Source: Progne subis subis (taxonomy: Eukaryota; Chordata; Aves; Passeriformes; Hirundinidae). Taken from it: a stretch of 64,000 nucleotides of DNA. A program made the position numbers and the translations under genes. A model generated the notes under the pieces. The model searched no databases and was not told the DNA's origin. It worked only from the letters and a program-made list of their open reading frames with translations. Within the stretch, counting starts at the first letter, position 1. Every line of letters begins with the position of its first letter. The stretch covers positions 7,849,001 through 7,913,000 of the forward strand of contig JAKJHU010000014.1 in NCBI GenBank assembly GCA_022316685.1, in the 5' to 3' direction. This document shows positions 37,121 through 48,094 of this stretch, piece after piece.

Positions 37121-40100
37121 GTACGGGCACGGCCGGGCGCCCTCCCGTCCCCGCCCTTGGGAGATGCGTCTTCTCCTGGAGTCAGCCTGGGGTGGGGAAT
37201 GTTCCTCAGCAGTGAGGGGATGCCAAGGGGCCCAGAGGACACTGCTGCTACTGCTGCTGCTATTACTGCTTCTACTTCTGCTGCCTCTTCTGCTTTTCTT
37301 CTCTCTTCTCTCTTCTTTCTTCTTTCTTCTTCTTTCTTCTTCTTTCTCTTCTTTCTTCTTTCTTCTTTCTTTCTTCTTCTTTCTTCTTCTTTCTTCTTCT
37401 TTCTCCTTCTTTCTTCTTCTTTCTTCTTTCTTCTTTTTTCTTTTTCTTCTTTCTTCTTTTTGTTTCTTCTCCTTTTTTCTTCTTTACCCTTCTTTCTTCT
37501 TACTTCTTCTTTCTCCTTCTTCCTTCTCCTTCTTGCTTCTTCTTGCTTCTTCTTTCTTCACCAACTTTCTTCTCCTTTCTTCTCCTTTCTTCTCCTCCTT
37601 CTCCTCCTCCTCCTCCCAGCACTTCGTGCTCTGTGCACTGCTGTTGGTTGATCTCCCTGTCTCTGCATCAGCCCTGGCCCCAGCTGCTGTTTGCTCTTTT
37701 CCCCTTCACAAAGAACTGATTTTCAGGCGTTCCCAGCTGAGAGCAGATTGGGCAGGCACAAAACCTGACTTTAAACGTGACACCAGGCCACGGGCAGCCA
37801 AGCCCAGGCAATTTTGGAGGCTTTTTGACAGCAAACTGACAGTTTTCAGATCTGATACTTAACTTTTTCTAGCATTTTGTTTTCAAGCAGTTAGGAATGC
37901 CTCGCAGCTTTCAGATTCTCACACAAGGAGCTTGCATTGTGTGTTCTCAAAGGCCAGCAGAGGTAAAAGGAGGGGGCAGAATATTTCTTTCATCACACAT
38001 GGCCTGCTTTTAATGATCCATAAAAAATAAGCTTCAAAATTTGTTGCTTTCTGTCGCCTCTGTTGATCTCTTTCTCCCAAAGAATTTCCCACTCTGCCGA
38101 ATCCTAGTAATTTTTTTTTCCCCGTTTGGTTCCTCCAGCTCCTCTCCACTTATTTTCATTTATAGGTGTTTGTTAGGGAGGAGAAAATGCAGGGAGATTG
38201 CTGATTGCTGGCAGAAGGAGAAGAAAGCTTTTTCCTTTATGGAAATCTCCGTGTTTGTACAGCAAAAATAAAGGTTAAAACTGCTTGAAACACATATTTT
38301 ATCCAGCAAAAATCACGTGGAAATGAGAAGCTCCGTAATAACTGGTTTAGAAAGCTGCCAGCAGCACAAGCTGTAAATGAAGCCCCAAAATTCCAGCCTC
38401 CCAAGCAGGTGGAGGCACCTCCAGAGAGGAGAACACAGCAGTGGAGCCCCCTCATCCTCCTGACTGTGTCCTTGATTTATGAGAAAAACAGAAATGGCTC
38501 TGCCTGCCCTTGGAGTGAGAGCTGATTGTGAGCAAAGCACAGAAGATGGGCAGATAAATAGAATTACAGCAGCTGCTGGTGATCCTGGCTGCTCCAGCCC
38601 TTGGTGGTGGCATTTTCCCTTTTTTTTTGGAGTTGTTTTTTTTTTTTCCCTCCCACAGCAAAATCAGCTCAATGAGGAACGCGAGCTGCTGGTGGGGCGC
38701 AGAACATGAAGGAGACAATCCTTCAAAATTGGCAGAATAAAAGTGCTGGTGATGAAAGTGGAGAAAACACAGTTTTGTCTGGCAGGGGGGATGATGTGAA
38801 GGCATCACCCAAACCCATCCTGGAGCGTTGTCAGGGGTTTCACCTCCGGAATAATGATGAGCAGGTGGAATTCCAGCAGGTGTCAGCCAGGGAAGCTGCA
38901 CAAGGAGATGTTTGAGGGGCTCCAAGGGCTCAGTGGCTGATTGGAGCAGGGTGTGGTGCATAGGGAAGCGCTCCCACACCTTTTCCAGCCAGGAAACCTT
39001 TCCCATCCCTCTTGGAAGGAGCATTTTGCACCCTCAGGTAACTCCTTTCTCCCCAGGGATGTTTCTCAAAGTGAGGCGAGCTCAGCTGCATCCATTTGCC
39101 AGAACAAAGCTCAAAACCTCTGGGTCTGGGTGTTAATTTTGTTAATTTTAATGAACACCACGATTTTTGGGGGTTAATTTGGCCTTTCTGGCAATATCCA
39201 ATATTGATGAAGTGCAGCCTTGCTGGACTCCACATCCCAGCGTGAATCTTTCCCTCTTTTTTTGTGAATCTTTCCCTTTAGGCAATCAATCCATCCGAGC
39301 TGCAAATAAAATGAGTTTGCCTGGAAATAGTCAAATGTTGGCAAGACTTTTAGTGAGGTTTGAGTAAGGAAGCTTTAAAAAATGAAAGGAGGCCAAAAGT
39401 GACAGATGGGGACAAATCCTCTCCTAATCTCTAAATCCGTTCGTTTAAAAAGTGGCATTCTTGACTAGCTAAGGCTGAGGTAATTTTGTGCAAGAATATT
39501 TCCTCCCAACAAAACTTTGCTGGCTCTTAATCCCATTCCTTTGATTTACATCTGAGGTGGCCAGTGCCTGATCTCTGGCAAATTTTGGTTATTTAAAGGC
39601 ATTTTGGCATTTAATTCTGGTGTGCCAGGGAATTCCAGCCTGTTGGGAGGTTCTGGAGGTGGTTTTGTCCTGTGGGAAATGCTTTTTTTCCCCTTAATGG
39701 ATGGCCCTTCTTCCCCAGGAGTCCTGGAGAAATTCAGTTTCGTTATTGCACAATAGAAAAAAGAGATGGAATTCATTTTTCCCTGCTGTCAAGCAGTCCT
39801 GGGAGATATTTTTGTATTGATATACAGGGATTGCATCCAGAGCCAGGTGTCAGCTCCAGATAGGGATTTTTTTTTAGCTGATATTTGCTGGGATCCTGCT
39901 GGTTTTGGGTGAGGGGGGCAGGAAGGGGAAGATGGGAACTGGAAAGGAGATGGGAAATGGGGAATATTCCTGCCATTTTCCTCTGCCTCTGTTAACGTGG
40001 CCTCAGAGCTCGGAGGATCACAGGATCTCAGGACTCCCCCACCCTGGGAACCTTTCCCAGCTCAACAATCCTGGGATTCTGGGAACAGCAAGACCCTTTT

Positions 40101-40174
40101 CCTGCTGCTCAGGAACACCTTCCAACCCCTGTGGGGTTGTTTATTTTTTGCCTCCCACCCCGCTGTTCCCGCAG
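37121..40174 (+). other. PPM1L: PPM1L intron 2
   Basis: About 3.05 kb, GT at 37121 and AG at 40173-40174, phase 1. It contains the polypyrimidine block at 37236-37619. Otherwise I see no gene or mobile element that I can name. Confidence 0.9.
37236..37619 (+). repeat. Polypyrimidine (TTC/TTTC)n tract ending in a cryptic acceptor
   Basis: A short ctg/cta trinucleotide run at about 37240-37285 leads into more than 300 bp of almost pure T and C on the transcribed-sense strand, built of ttctt, tttcttc and ctcctt words. It ends ctcctcctcctcccag, a textbook splice-acceptor shape with AG at 37618-37619, which is not the acceptor used for the conserved exon 3. Leu/Phe/Ser-rich open frames here are compositional. 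Confidence 0.95.
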
Positions 40175-40336
40175 GCACCACGTGTCTGATCGCCCTGCTG
40201 TCCGACAAGGAGCTGACCGTGGCCAACGTGGGCGACTCGCGGGGCGTCCTGTGCGACAAGGACGGCAACGCCATCCCCCTGTCCCACGACCACAAACCCT
40301 ACCAGCTGAAGGAGAGGAAGAGGATCAAGAGAGCTG
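40175..40336 (+). CDS. PPM1L: PPM1L exon 3 (PP2C domain, middle part)
   Basis: This 162 bp exon encodes the central strands of the PP2C fold. It contains TTCLIALLSDKELTVANVGD, the SRGVLCDKDGNAIPLSHDHK segment and the basic QLKERKRIKRAG end. The VANVGDSR motif is a PP2C hallmark. The acceptor is cccgcag|gcacc at 40174/40175 and the donor is gctg|gtgagt at 40336/40337. Both flanking introns are phase 1, so skipping this exon would keep the frame but destroy the domain. The sequence is GC-rich compared with the introns. Relative to the human protein as I know it, I notice only a D-to-E type change in DKELTVAN. Confidence 0.97.
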
Positions 40337-40419
40337 GTGAGTGCTGGGAAGGTTCACCTTCTGTTTGTCCCTAAAATTGGCATTTCCCCGGGGAGAGGGC
40401 AGGAAGTGCCCGGCTGAGG

Positions 40420-40685
40420 CGGCAACAGCGTCAAACCTCCCGTTTTCCACCCAGAATCCCAGTGGGATGTCACGGGGCAGAGGTGGCAGCAAATTAAATC
40501 TCTCGTTTTCCACCCAGAATCTCAGTGGGATGTCACGGGGCAGGGGTGGCAGCAGATCAAATCTCTCATTTTCCACCAAAATTCCAGTGGGATGTCACGG
40601 GGCAGAGGTGGCAGCAGAACGAATCTCCTTTTTTCCACCCAAAATCCCAGTGGGATGTCATGGGGCAGGGGTGGCAGCAGATGAT
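40420..40685. repeat. 62 bp minisatellite, about 4 copies
   Basis: Units contain cgttttccacccagaatcc, cagtgggatgtcacggggca and a ggtggcagcag end. They differ by a few substitutions and small indels. It lies wholly inside intron 3. Confidence 0.95.
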
Positions 40686-40719
40686 CCACCCCTTACCCAG
40701 CTGGTTGGGGTAGGGACAG

Positions 40720-40897
40720 CCATTGCTGGGGAGAGCAGAGCCATTGCTGGGGAGAGCAGAGCCATTGCTGGGGAGAGCAGAGCCATTGCTGGGGAGAGCA
40801 GAGCCATTGCTGGGGAGAGCAGAGCCATGCCTGGGGAGAGCAGAGCCATGCCTGGGGAGAGCAGAGCCATTCCTGGGGAGAGCAGAGCCATTCCTGA
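40720..40897. repeat. 21 bp minisatellite, 8 full copies
   Basis: The unit is ccattgctggggagagcag plus ag. The last copies have ccatgcc or ccattcc. Because the period is a multiple of 3, all frames stay open on both strands (Ala-Ile-Ala-Gly-Glu-Ser-Arg on one). It is intronic and not a protein. Confidence 0.95.
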
Positions 40898-41066
40898 TTC
40901 GGTTGTTGCAATCCAGCTCTTCCCCGCAGCGCTCCGAGATCTCCCAGAGGCAGCTCCGGAATTCTGAGCTCTGTAACCCCTCAGGATGAGTCTTTTGGGG
41001 GGTCTGGCAGGGAGCAGAGAGCCGCTTGCCCGTTCCACAGAGCTGCATTTCTCTGTCTCTCCCCAG

Positions 41067-41416
41067 GTGGGTTCATCAGCTTCAACGGCTCGTGGCGCGT
41101 GCAGGGCATCCTGGCCATGTCGCGCTCGCTGGGCGATTACCCCCTGAAGAACCTGAACGTGGTGATCCCCGACCCCGACATCCTGAGCTTTGACCTGGAC
41201 AAACTGCAGCCAGAGTTCATGATCCTGGCCTCGGACGGGCTGTGGGACGCCTTCAGCAACGAGGAGGCCGTCAGGTTCATCAAGGAGCGCCTGGACGAGC
41301 CGCACTTCGGCGCCAAGAGCATCGTGCTGCAGTCCTTCTACAGGGGCTGCCCCGACAACATCACGGTGATGGTGGTGAAGTTCAGGAATAGCAGCAAAGC
41401 AGAGGAGCAGCAGTGA
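41067..41416 (+). CDS. PPM1L: PPM1L exon 4 (C-terminal PP2C domain and stop)
   Basis: The last coding exon runs from GGFISFNGSWRVQGILAMSR to a C-terminus of NSSKAEEQQ with TGA at 41414-41416. It carries the PP2C motifs SRSLGDYPLKN, ILASDGLWDAFSNEEA (metal-binding Asp) and CPDNITVMVVKF (the last metal-binding Asp, in DNIT). Both late catalytic aspartates are intact, so the copy looks functional. The three exons in the window encode about 228 residues of a protein that is about 360 residues in human. The C-terminus has one more glutamine than the human protein I recall. The acceptor is ccccag at 41061-41066. Confidence 0.97.
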
Positions 41417-41915
41417 GGGAGCCCCCGGGCCCGCCCAGGACTCGGAACCTTTGGTCCGTAGCAGGAAGCTCTAGAAACGCCGTGCGGGCTCTCCCGGGAG
41501 GAGCGGAGCCCTCTGGGCTCCCTTCTTGGCTTGACGGAAGGAGCAATACAACAAATCCATGCTGAGCCACCAGAATCCGGTTCGTCCCCGTGTCCCTGCC
41601 TCCCGTGCCCTCGCTGCTCCTTAGGAAGCGACTGGAAGCTCCCATTTCTCCCTTTTCTTTACGAATCCCCTGTAGGTTTTTGGTCGGATCCCTCCCCTCT
41701 CGTGTGCCGGCCCAAGGCTGGCTCGGGGGCACGGCAGGGTCAGGGCAGCGCTGCTGCTTTTCCCTCCTGGGCGTCGCTGCTCAGAAGCTGCTCTCGTGTT
41801 CTTCATCTCTGTGATAAGGGTGGCTGGGAGAAGGGTTTGTGGTTGAAGGAGGAAGAGGAGCCAACTCTCAGCCTGCTGCCACTGCTGGCTCTCGCTTTGT
41901 TTAAGCTCTCCCCAG

Positions 41916-41921
41916 AATAAA
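41916..41921 (+). terminator. PPM1L: Proximal polyadenylation signal candidate for PPM1L
   Basis: AATAAA about 0.5 kb after the stop, followed within 30 bp by gcatgtgagtaggtag, a weakly GU-rich element. It could give a short-3'UTR isoform. Confidence 0.4.
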
Positions 41922-44900
41922 CCCCTGCCAAGCATGTGAGTAGGTAGAGCTCCTGAATTACCATGTCTATTCAGGCTGTGCATTACTCTAGAACAGTTCC
42001 TCTAGGCCATATCGTATCCAAACCAACTGATGGTGAACTTCAGCAGAATCCTGGGAGTTCTGAACCTCCAGGATGGGAACAGGAGCTCAGCTGTGACGGC
42101 AGAACGTCTGTCCTTCGCCGAGCATCACCCTGACCTTATTTCTGTGGCATGGACTTGGAAAGTGATGTGAGAAAATAGGAATTTCACTGGTGACTGTTGG
42201 GAGCCTCATGCAAGCAGGGCGTTCCTCAGAGCTACCTAGCTGGAAGTCAAGGCTGTGAGAGACTTCCTTGTACCACTGCAGATGGATTTGTGGCGTCAAT
42301 CCCGGGGCAGAGCCCTCTGGAACCGGCTTTTGGGATGACATGCCAACTCCAGGCAGCGTCAATGCACTGTAGAGATGAAAGGTTGTGTTAAATCTAGGTT
42401 TAAAAAGTCTCTTTAGATCTAACTTTCAGTATTTAACTGTATTTTGGGATCTGGGACTGCTGTAAGTTGAGTGAGGCCAGTTTGAGTTTGCTGCAGCTCC
42501 GGTAGCAGCTGTGTCACGGCAGAGGGATGGGGCGGGCAGGATTTGGCATGGCTCGTTTCTCCTTATCCTGCCTTACAAAAGTCCTGTGGGATCTCCCCCA
42601 GAGCGTGGTCCTGGACAATCTGCTCGAGTCTTCAGGGTGCTGGAGGCTGCCTGTGTTTGGGTCTGGAGGTGGGTCAGGGGTGGGGTGGATTCCCTGTTCC
42701 TTGGGGAAGTCCAATATTCCTCATTTCCCAGCTGCCTGGCACCCCCTGCTCCCCTGCAGGGGTTTGGGATGAGGCTGAGCCGGGCTGGGCTGGTGCTGAG
42801 GCAAAAATCAAAGAGCACAAACTTCTGCTCCAGAAGGAATCCCCATCTTTGTTTTCCACTTCTGTCCCTAGGTCACCTCTCCCCAAACAAACTTCCCCCC
42901 TCTAACTGGTCTGGGAATAATCTCAGCCCTTAAATGGCCCCGGTGGTATTTCCAGCGCTGTGCAAGATGTGTCTGGAGCCCTGTGCTCACCCTGGGCAGT
43001 GTCCAGCAGGCTCTGGAGCAGCAGGCAGGCAGCCTGCCCTGCTTTCCCAGAGGATGGGAGCTTCCTGACCCTTTGGATCCCCTGCACTCAGTGGGTGCTG
43101 ACCTGCAGCCTGGCTCTTCAGCTGCCAGGAGACGGTGATAATGGCAGAGCTCTCAGTCATCCCAGGTCGGAGTGCTGGGAAATGCAGCCCTGGGGCGATG
43201 ATTCCGTGGAATGCTGGATCCTGGGCCGGGAATGGCACAGCAGCAGTGCTGGGGCTCCAGGCAGAGCTCACTCAGTGTGTGGGGTTTGCCTTCCCTGTCT
43301 CCTTCACTGGAGATGTTCCTGTTGTGCCTGGTCCTTTGGGGGGCACAGCTGCCCTGGGAAAAGGGGAATTCCAGCCTGCAGCCCTAAAGGAGAGGGATGT
43401 TTGTGTCCAGAGGAATCCCCACCAACCCATCCCAGGCACTGCAGAGGCTGGAATGATGGGCATGCCCAGAAAACCAGGATACATCACAGCTCTGGGATGG
43501 GAGCTGCTGGCTGCACGGAGCATTCCTGAAGGATCCATGAGCTCTGCAGCACAGCTGGCTGCTCCTCCAGCACTGGGACAGGCAGGAAAAGGAGCTGGCA
43601 GCAATTCCCAGCCAGGAGAGAGCGCTGGCAGAGCAGCTCACGCTGGAAGTGAGCCACGCTCGCAGGATTTCGGGAAACGCAGCGGGGCTGGAGTGGTTTG
43701 CAGGTTTGCCTGCATCATTCCAGGGTCGTTCCCTGTCACTCCAGCCCCTCCAGGCAGCTCCCTGTCAACCTCCAAGTGGCTGCAGCTGCAGCAAGAACCG
43801 GTTCAGCACCTTCAGTTTCCACTCCCCGCTCCCTGGCAGCGCCATCCTAGCCAAAGCCATGGTCCATGCCAATGATCCCTGCTTAGCCTGGGGATTTTTG
43901 CCTTGATTACTTTAAAAAAGGAGCTTCAGCTGCTTCAGGTTCAGAGAGGAAGGACTGATGGAGGTGAGAGGCTTTGTGAGGTCTCCCACGTCCACGTGCA
44001 GTGCCTACCTGTGCTCCCAGCTGGAAGGTTCGGAAGTTTTCCCTCCAAATCAAGGCACTTCCAACTTTCCAGCCGCGCTGATTTGTGCCAAACTCTGCGG
44101 TGACACAGCTGGAGGCTGACAGGATGAACTCCTTGTACATATTGCTTATGCAACCTGACCAATGCAGGGTTCTCCCACTGCCTTAACACTCCATCCTCCA
44201 TCTGGGAAGCGCTGCCCGGTGCTGTAGGCAGGAATATCCCGCTGGTTGTGGCGGAAGGGCTCCGGCTCTGCTGCTCCCCTCTCCTCTCCAAAAGCAGGGA
44301 GCTGCCTTTGGCTCAGCCTGGAGCTCCTCCTGCCTGCTCCTCCGGGGAGCTTTGGTGGCTGGATCCCCTTGGGGACATCTGGAGCCTCAGGGCACAGCGT
44401 GGAGTCGCTGCCTGAGGTGACCAAGTGTCACTGGAGGCGCTCAGCTGGGCCAGTGCCGGGAACTGGGGCTGTTCCCAGGGAAATCCCAGCTCCCAGCTCG
44501 CTCACGTGGGATGTCCTGAGGATTCTCCCAGCCATGGAGCTCATCCATCCCTCAGCAGGGCTGGGACTGTCCCAGCCCATCCCTCTGGGGACAGCTCTTG
44601 GTGGCACCGTGGCTCCCACAAATCCCACAGCAGCCCCCCCGGCATCAAGGATTTAAACTCCAGCTGCTGCTGTTGTTGCAAGGTTAAACCGTTTCCAGAG
44701 GTGAGATGAAAAATATTGTGAAGATTTTACAGTCCAGAAGCGAGAATTAAAGTGCTGCATCAGCTTGAGCAGTGTTGGCTGCAGAAACGCCAATGCCACA
44801 GCCTAAAAAAAAGGGAATTTTGTGTCTCAGGATACGGGACAGCCCTGCTTTAAATAAATGGATTTGTTGCTAACGTAGCTAATACTTGTTTTACACAGAG

Positions 44901-45374
44901 AAGCACTTAGTCAGTGATTATACTACAGAAGAAAAAAACAAACAAACACCTCACCAGCCTTCCATCTCCTGAAGCAGGATTTTAGGCCTCTGTACAAAAT
45001 TCCAAGTGCGAATGTTCTGCTGGATTTTGGCCAGCTGCAGAGCCCCGAGCTGCTGCCCCTTGTGCCCAGTATGTTCATAAATGGCCTTGCTAAAACTCAC
45101 GAAGTTCTGTACAGGTAACGATCAGCTGGAGTTTCCTTACTTTTCTTTTTAAAGTGCTGACTGGACAAGGCTTAGGTGGATAAATAGGGATTTTCCTGAG
45201 GTAATTTAAAGTTCCAGGGAATCAGCTGTGTCCGGCTCTGGAAAGCAAAACCTGGTGGGTGCAGCTGAAGCCCTTCCTGAACCACAGACAGAGGTTTGAG
45301 GGCAATTCTTGAGGGAAAAAATGGATGGATTTCATGGATCTGGGCAGCTCCTGTGTCTGCTCTGCTCAGTCCTA

Positions 45375-45432
45375 AGGAAGTTGGAATGAGGTGGATTTTT
45401 AAGGTCCCTTCCAACCCAAAGCAGTCTGGGAT
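45375..45432 (+). mobile_element. CR1 LINE 3' terminus
   Basis: Contains ggaatgaggtggatttttaa followed by ggtcccttccaacccaaagc, the last bases of a forward CR1. Only the end is preserved. Confidence 0.7.
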
Positions 45433-45783
45433 AATTTTGGGAATTGCCTGAGCAATAGGGAACTAAAGCACTTCTTTTCCAAGCATTTTTAGTGGCCAAT
45501 CCTGCAGTTTTTTGAAGCCCGTGGAGTTGCATCCATGGACACAGGGCAGCCTCTCCATCTTCCAGCCCGCTCTGACACCCATCATCCAGAAATGCGAGGA
45601 AAAATTTAGGGAAATATCCCAAACATCCAGTTACACTGACCACAGGGAATGCTGCCCCCACAGCTCCTGTGGGATTTCTTGGGAATTTGTTTGTTCCAGG
45701 GTGCACACAGAGCATTGCAGCATTTTAACTCCTCTGAAATAAAAATAATCCAGACTAGGAATTTCACCTTGGAACCCACTTTT

Positions 45784-46500
45784 GCTCCCCCACCCAGCAG
45801 CAACTTCCAAACATCTTTGCCCAATTAATTATTATTGTTGTTATTATTATTATTATTATTAGGCTTTTCAGGTCAGGAAACCCCACAGTTTTCCTATCAA
45901 AATCACAAATATTTGGAATTCTGATTTAATACAGCTGCATGAGAAAAAAAAAAAAATCCCTTAGGACTTGGAAAACCTTTAGCCTGTGTTTACACTTTTA
46001 GCACAATATTCTCGGCAGATGCAATAAAATTCGCTCCCCCCTACTTCCATGCACAGATTATTTCATACTTTTAAGGTTTTTCACCTTTTGCCAGGCTGCT
46101 CACACACAAAGAAACTTCCCTAAGGATGGCTTTGAGCAGAAACAGGAGCTCAGTAGGAATTTTACTGGCTTTGAAGCAATAATAAATAAAACCCGAATCA
46201 AATGCAAGCCAGATTTGGAAATGAGGGTTTTGGGGTTTTTTTAGGAGAACCAGGAGCAGGATGGATGTTTGTCCAATGCTGCTGGCACTGTCAGTGACAA
46301 TTCATTTCAGGTGGCACAAAGAGATCACTGTGTATAAACCTAAGCCTTGGAACCCGTGAGCAGTGTCAAAAAGCCCAAATTCCTGCAGGTGACAGGAGAA
46401 TTTCCAGGCCATCCTCACCTCCCCAGGACTCTCATTCCTCCCTCACCACGAGCACTCTCTGCTTCATCCATTTTCTAAAGGCAGCAGAGTCGTAATTACT
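45784..46500. repeat. Third-site copy of segment B (see 34232-34960)
   Basis: This ~717 bp block is about 98% identical to 34232-34960, in the same orientation and 11.5 kb away. The differences I can see are about a dozen substitutions and short indels, partly in the (TTA)n and A-run parts. It starts at gctcccccacccagcagc and ends at gtcgtaattac, followed by a run of about 23 T. Segment A is absent here. Confidence 0.93.
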
Positions 46501-47213
46501 TTTTTTTTTTTTTTTTTTTTTTTGGAAAAAGCAATACAAGCTGTGCTGTAGTACCGGTGTTCTTGTGGTAAATAATTTATTTCTAAGCATTTCACATGGC
46601 AGGCTTAGAGGAAAACAGAGCGGGTTGGGGTTTCAGATGTGTAAACAATCCCAGAACAAGGCAGTTCTCCCAGCACCTGCTCAGAGAACAATCAAATCCC
46701 AGCTCCTAAACCCACGGCACAGCTGGAATTTCACCTGGATCTAGGAATACAAGCCCATCATTCCCTCAGTTATGCAATACTCTATTAAAAAAACAACAAA
46801 AAAAGCCTTTATTTTTTAAAATCTTCGACCTCACCATCAGAACGCTGACATCTGAGATGCCTGTCTGGAGAGTGTTGTCCCCAAGACCTTTTTATCCCTA
46901 AAAATAAAGAAACCCCACAAGCCCATCCTCAGATTCCACCCCGGCCGCAGGCGCGGTTGTGGAGCAGAGCCAAGCCCGGCGTGCTGGAGGCAGAGCTGAG
47001 CCCTCAGCCTGCTCCTGGAGGTGTGGGCAGCCCCTGGGCTTCGTGGGGCAGTGCCAGCCCGAGGGGAACCCCCGGGAGCGCGGCCAGGACGTCTCCGTCG
47101 CCTCTCCCCCGCCTCGTGTGTGTGTCCGGGTCAATTCCGTTCACGCGATTGCGAACTCTGTATCGTTGTCCATTAGAAGTGTAAACTACTGAAAACTGGG
47201 CCTTGCTGACATG

Positions 47214-47219
47214 AATAAA
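47214..47219 (+). terminator. PPM1L: Distal PPM1L polyadenylation signal
   Basis: AATAAA in gacatgaataaagtgatc, followed by aaaactggtctttac. Cleavage would fall near 47235. The preceding block (about 47100-47210) is free of repeats and could be a conserved 3'UTR end, which I infer but cannot test. Confidence 0.55.
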
Positions 47220-47235
47220 GTGATCAAAAACTGGT

Positions 47236-47989
47236 CTTTACACACAGGGCAGAGCTGGTTCCTCTTTAAAGTATCGACGGGGGAATTTCTTCCTTTTTGC
47301 GTTTTGAAATTGGAACAAAAAAAACAAAAAACAAAAAACCTCATTTAGAAACAAGACATAAATCACAACAGAAATGATTTTTCACCTTCCCCGCAGGGTT
47401 CCGAAACTCCTGGGATGCATCACACACAGAGGGGTGGGGGGATTGATGATCCCGATGTTTTTGGGATGCCCGGATTGCTCGTGGGCTCCACTTCATCTCC
47501 CTGGTCTGGGAACACCGAAAGCAGAGACACCAAAGCCGTTCTGTTTAGGATGGACACACACAGTGCAGCACACTGCCAGCATTTCTCACCAGCTCCTGCA
47601 GGTCCCACAGGATCCCCAGGCTGGGAGCGCTTCTGGAAGCCTTGTGGAGGTGACACACTCAGATACCAAGGTCTGACACTCTCAGGAGGGTTCCACGAAA
47701 GAAAAAAAAGGTTGGGTTGGGTTAAATTTTGTGCTGGGCAGAGAACAAATAATGGAGGGTGACAATAAAACGATAAAAAAACCAATCCAGGCAGGAATTT
47801 GGGAAGCGTCCTCAAAGCTGCTTTCTTGGCGTAAACATCTTTCCATTTTGGACATTCCAGAAGATTCCCTAGGAGGAAATCCCAGGGCTGCTCCGAGCAC
47901 ATGGGAAGGCAGCAGAGGCAGACGGGACAGAGGATTCCCACTCTGGCTGTGGGACACACACATGGTAAAAGAGTTTGTGAATCCCTGTT
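47236..47989. other. Short gap between two convergent genes
   Basis: About 0.75 kb between the probable 3' ends of PPM1L (+) and B3GALNT1 (-). Open frames on both strands are not recognisable. The true 3' ends could overlap if either gene uses a longer form. Confidence 0.5.
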
Positions 47990-47995
47990 TTTATT
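47990..47995 (-). terminator. B3GALNT1: B3GALNT1 polyadenylation signal candidate
   Basis: On the minus strand this reads AATAAA about 100 nt after the B3GALNT1 stop. About 25 nt downstream (minus sense) comes ccatgtgtgtgtccc, a good GU-rich downstream element. It would give a short 3'UTR. More distal minus-strand signals exist near 46808 and 46570. Confidence 0.5.
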
Positions 47996-48094
47996 GGAGC
48001 ATTGGGATACCCTCGAGAAACGCTGCCCCAGCAGTCGGAGTCGTCTCTAGAGGCCACTCTTACACCAGACTGAAATTTCTACGTAAAGCCACAA

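Larger units (their letters stand above)
40337..41066 (+). other. PPM1L: PPM1L intron 3
   Basis: 730 bp, phase 1, ending in the acceptor ctctgtctctccccag. More than half of it is tandem repeat (see 40420-40685 and 40720-40897). Confidence 0.9.
41417..47235 (+). other. PPM1L: Probable PPM1L 3'UTR
   Basis: After the stop codon I see no further exon up to a well-formed polyadenylation site near 47214. Open frames such as the one spanning 43135-43875 have no recognisable domain. The region includes a CR1 end (45375-45432) and a ~720 bp copy of intron 1 sequence (45784-46500). Human PPM1L also has a very long 3'UTR, which is why I extend it this far. The exact end is inferred and no transcript is available. 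Confidence 0.6.

Noticed and set aside
37164..37862. 232-codon Leu/Phe/Ser-rich frame that could look like a membrane protein
   Set aside because: It results from the polypyrimidine tract in PPM1L intron 2.
43135..43875. 246-codon frame after the PPM1L stop
   Set aside because: It lies in the probable 3'UTR, has no known domain, and its G+C content explains the lack of stops.
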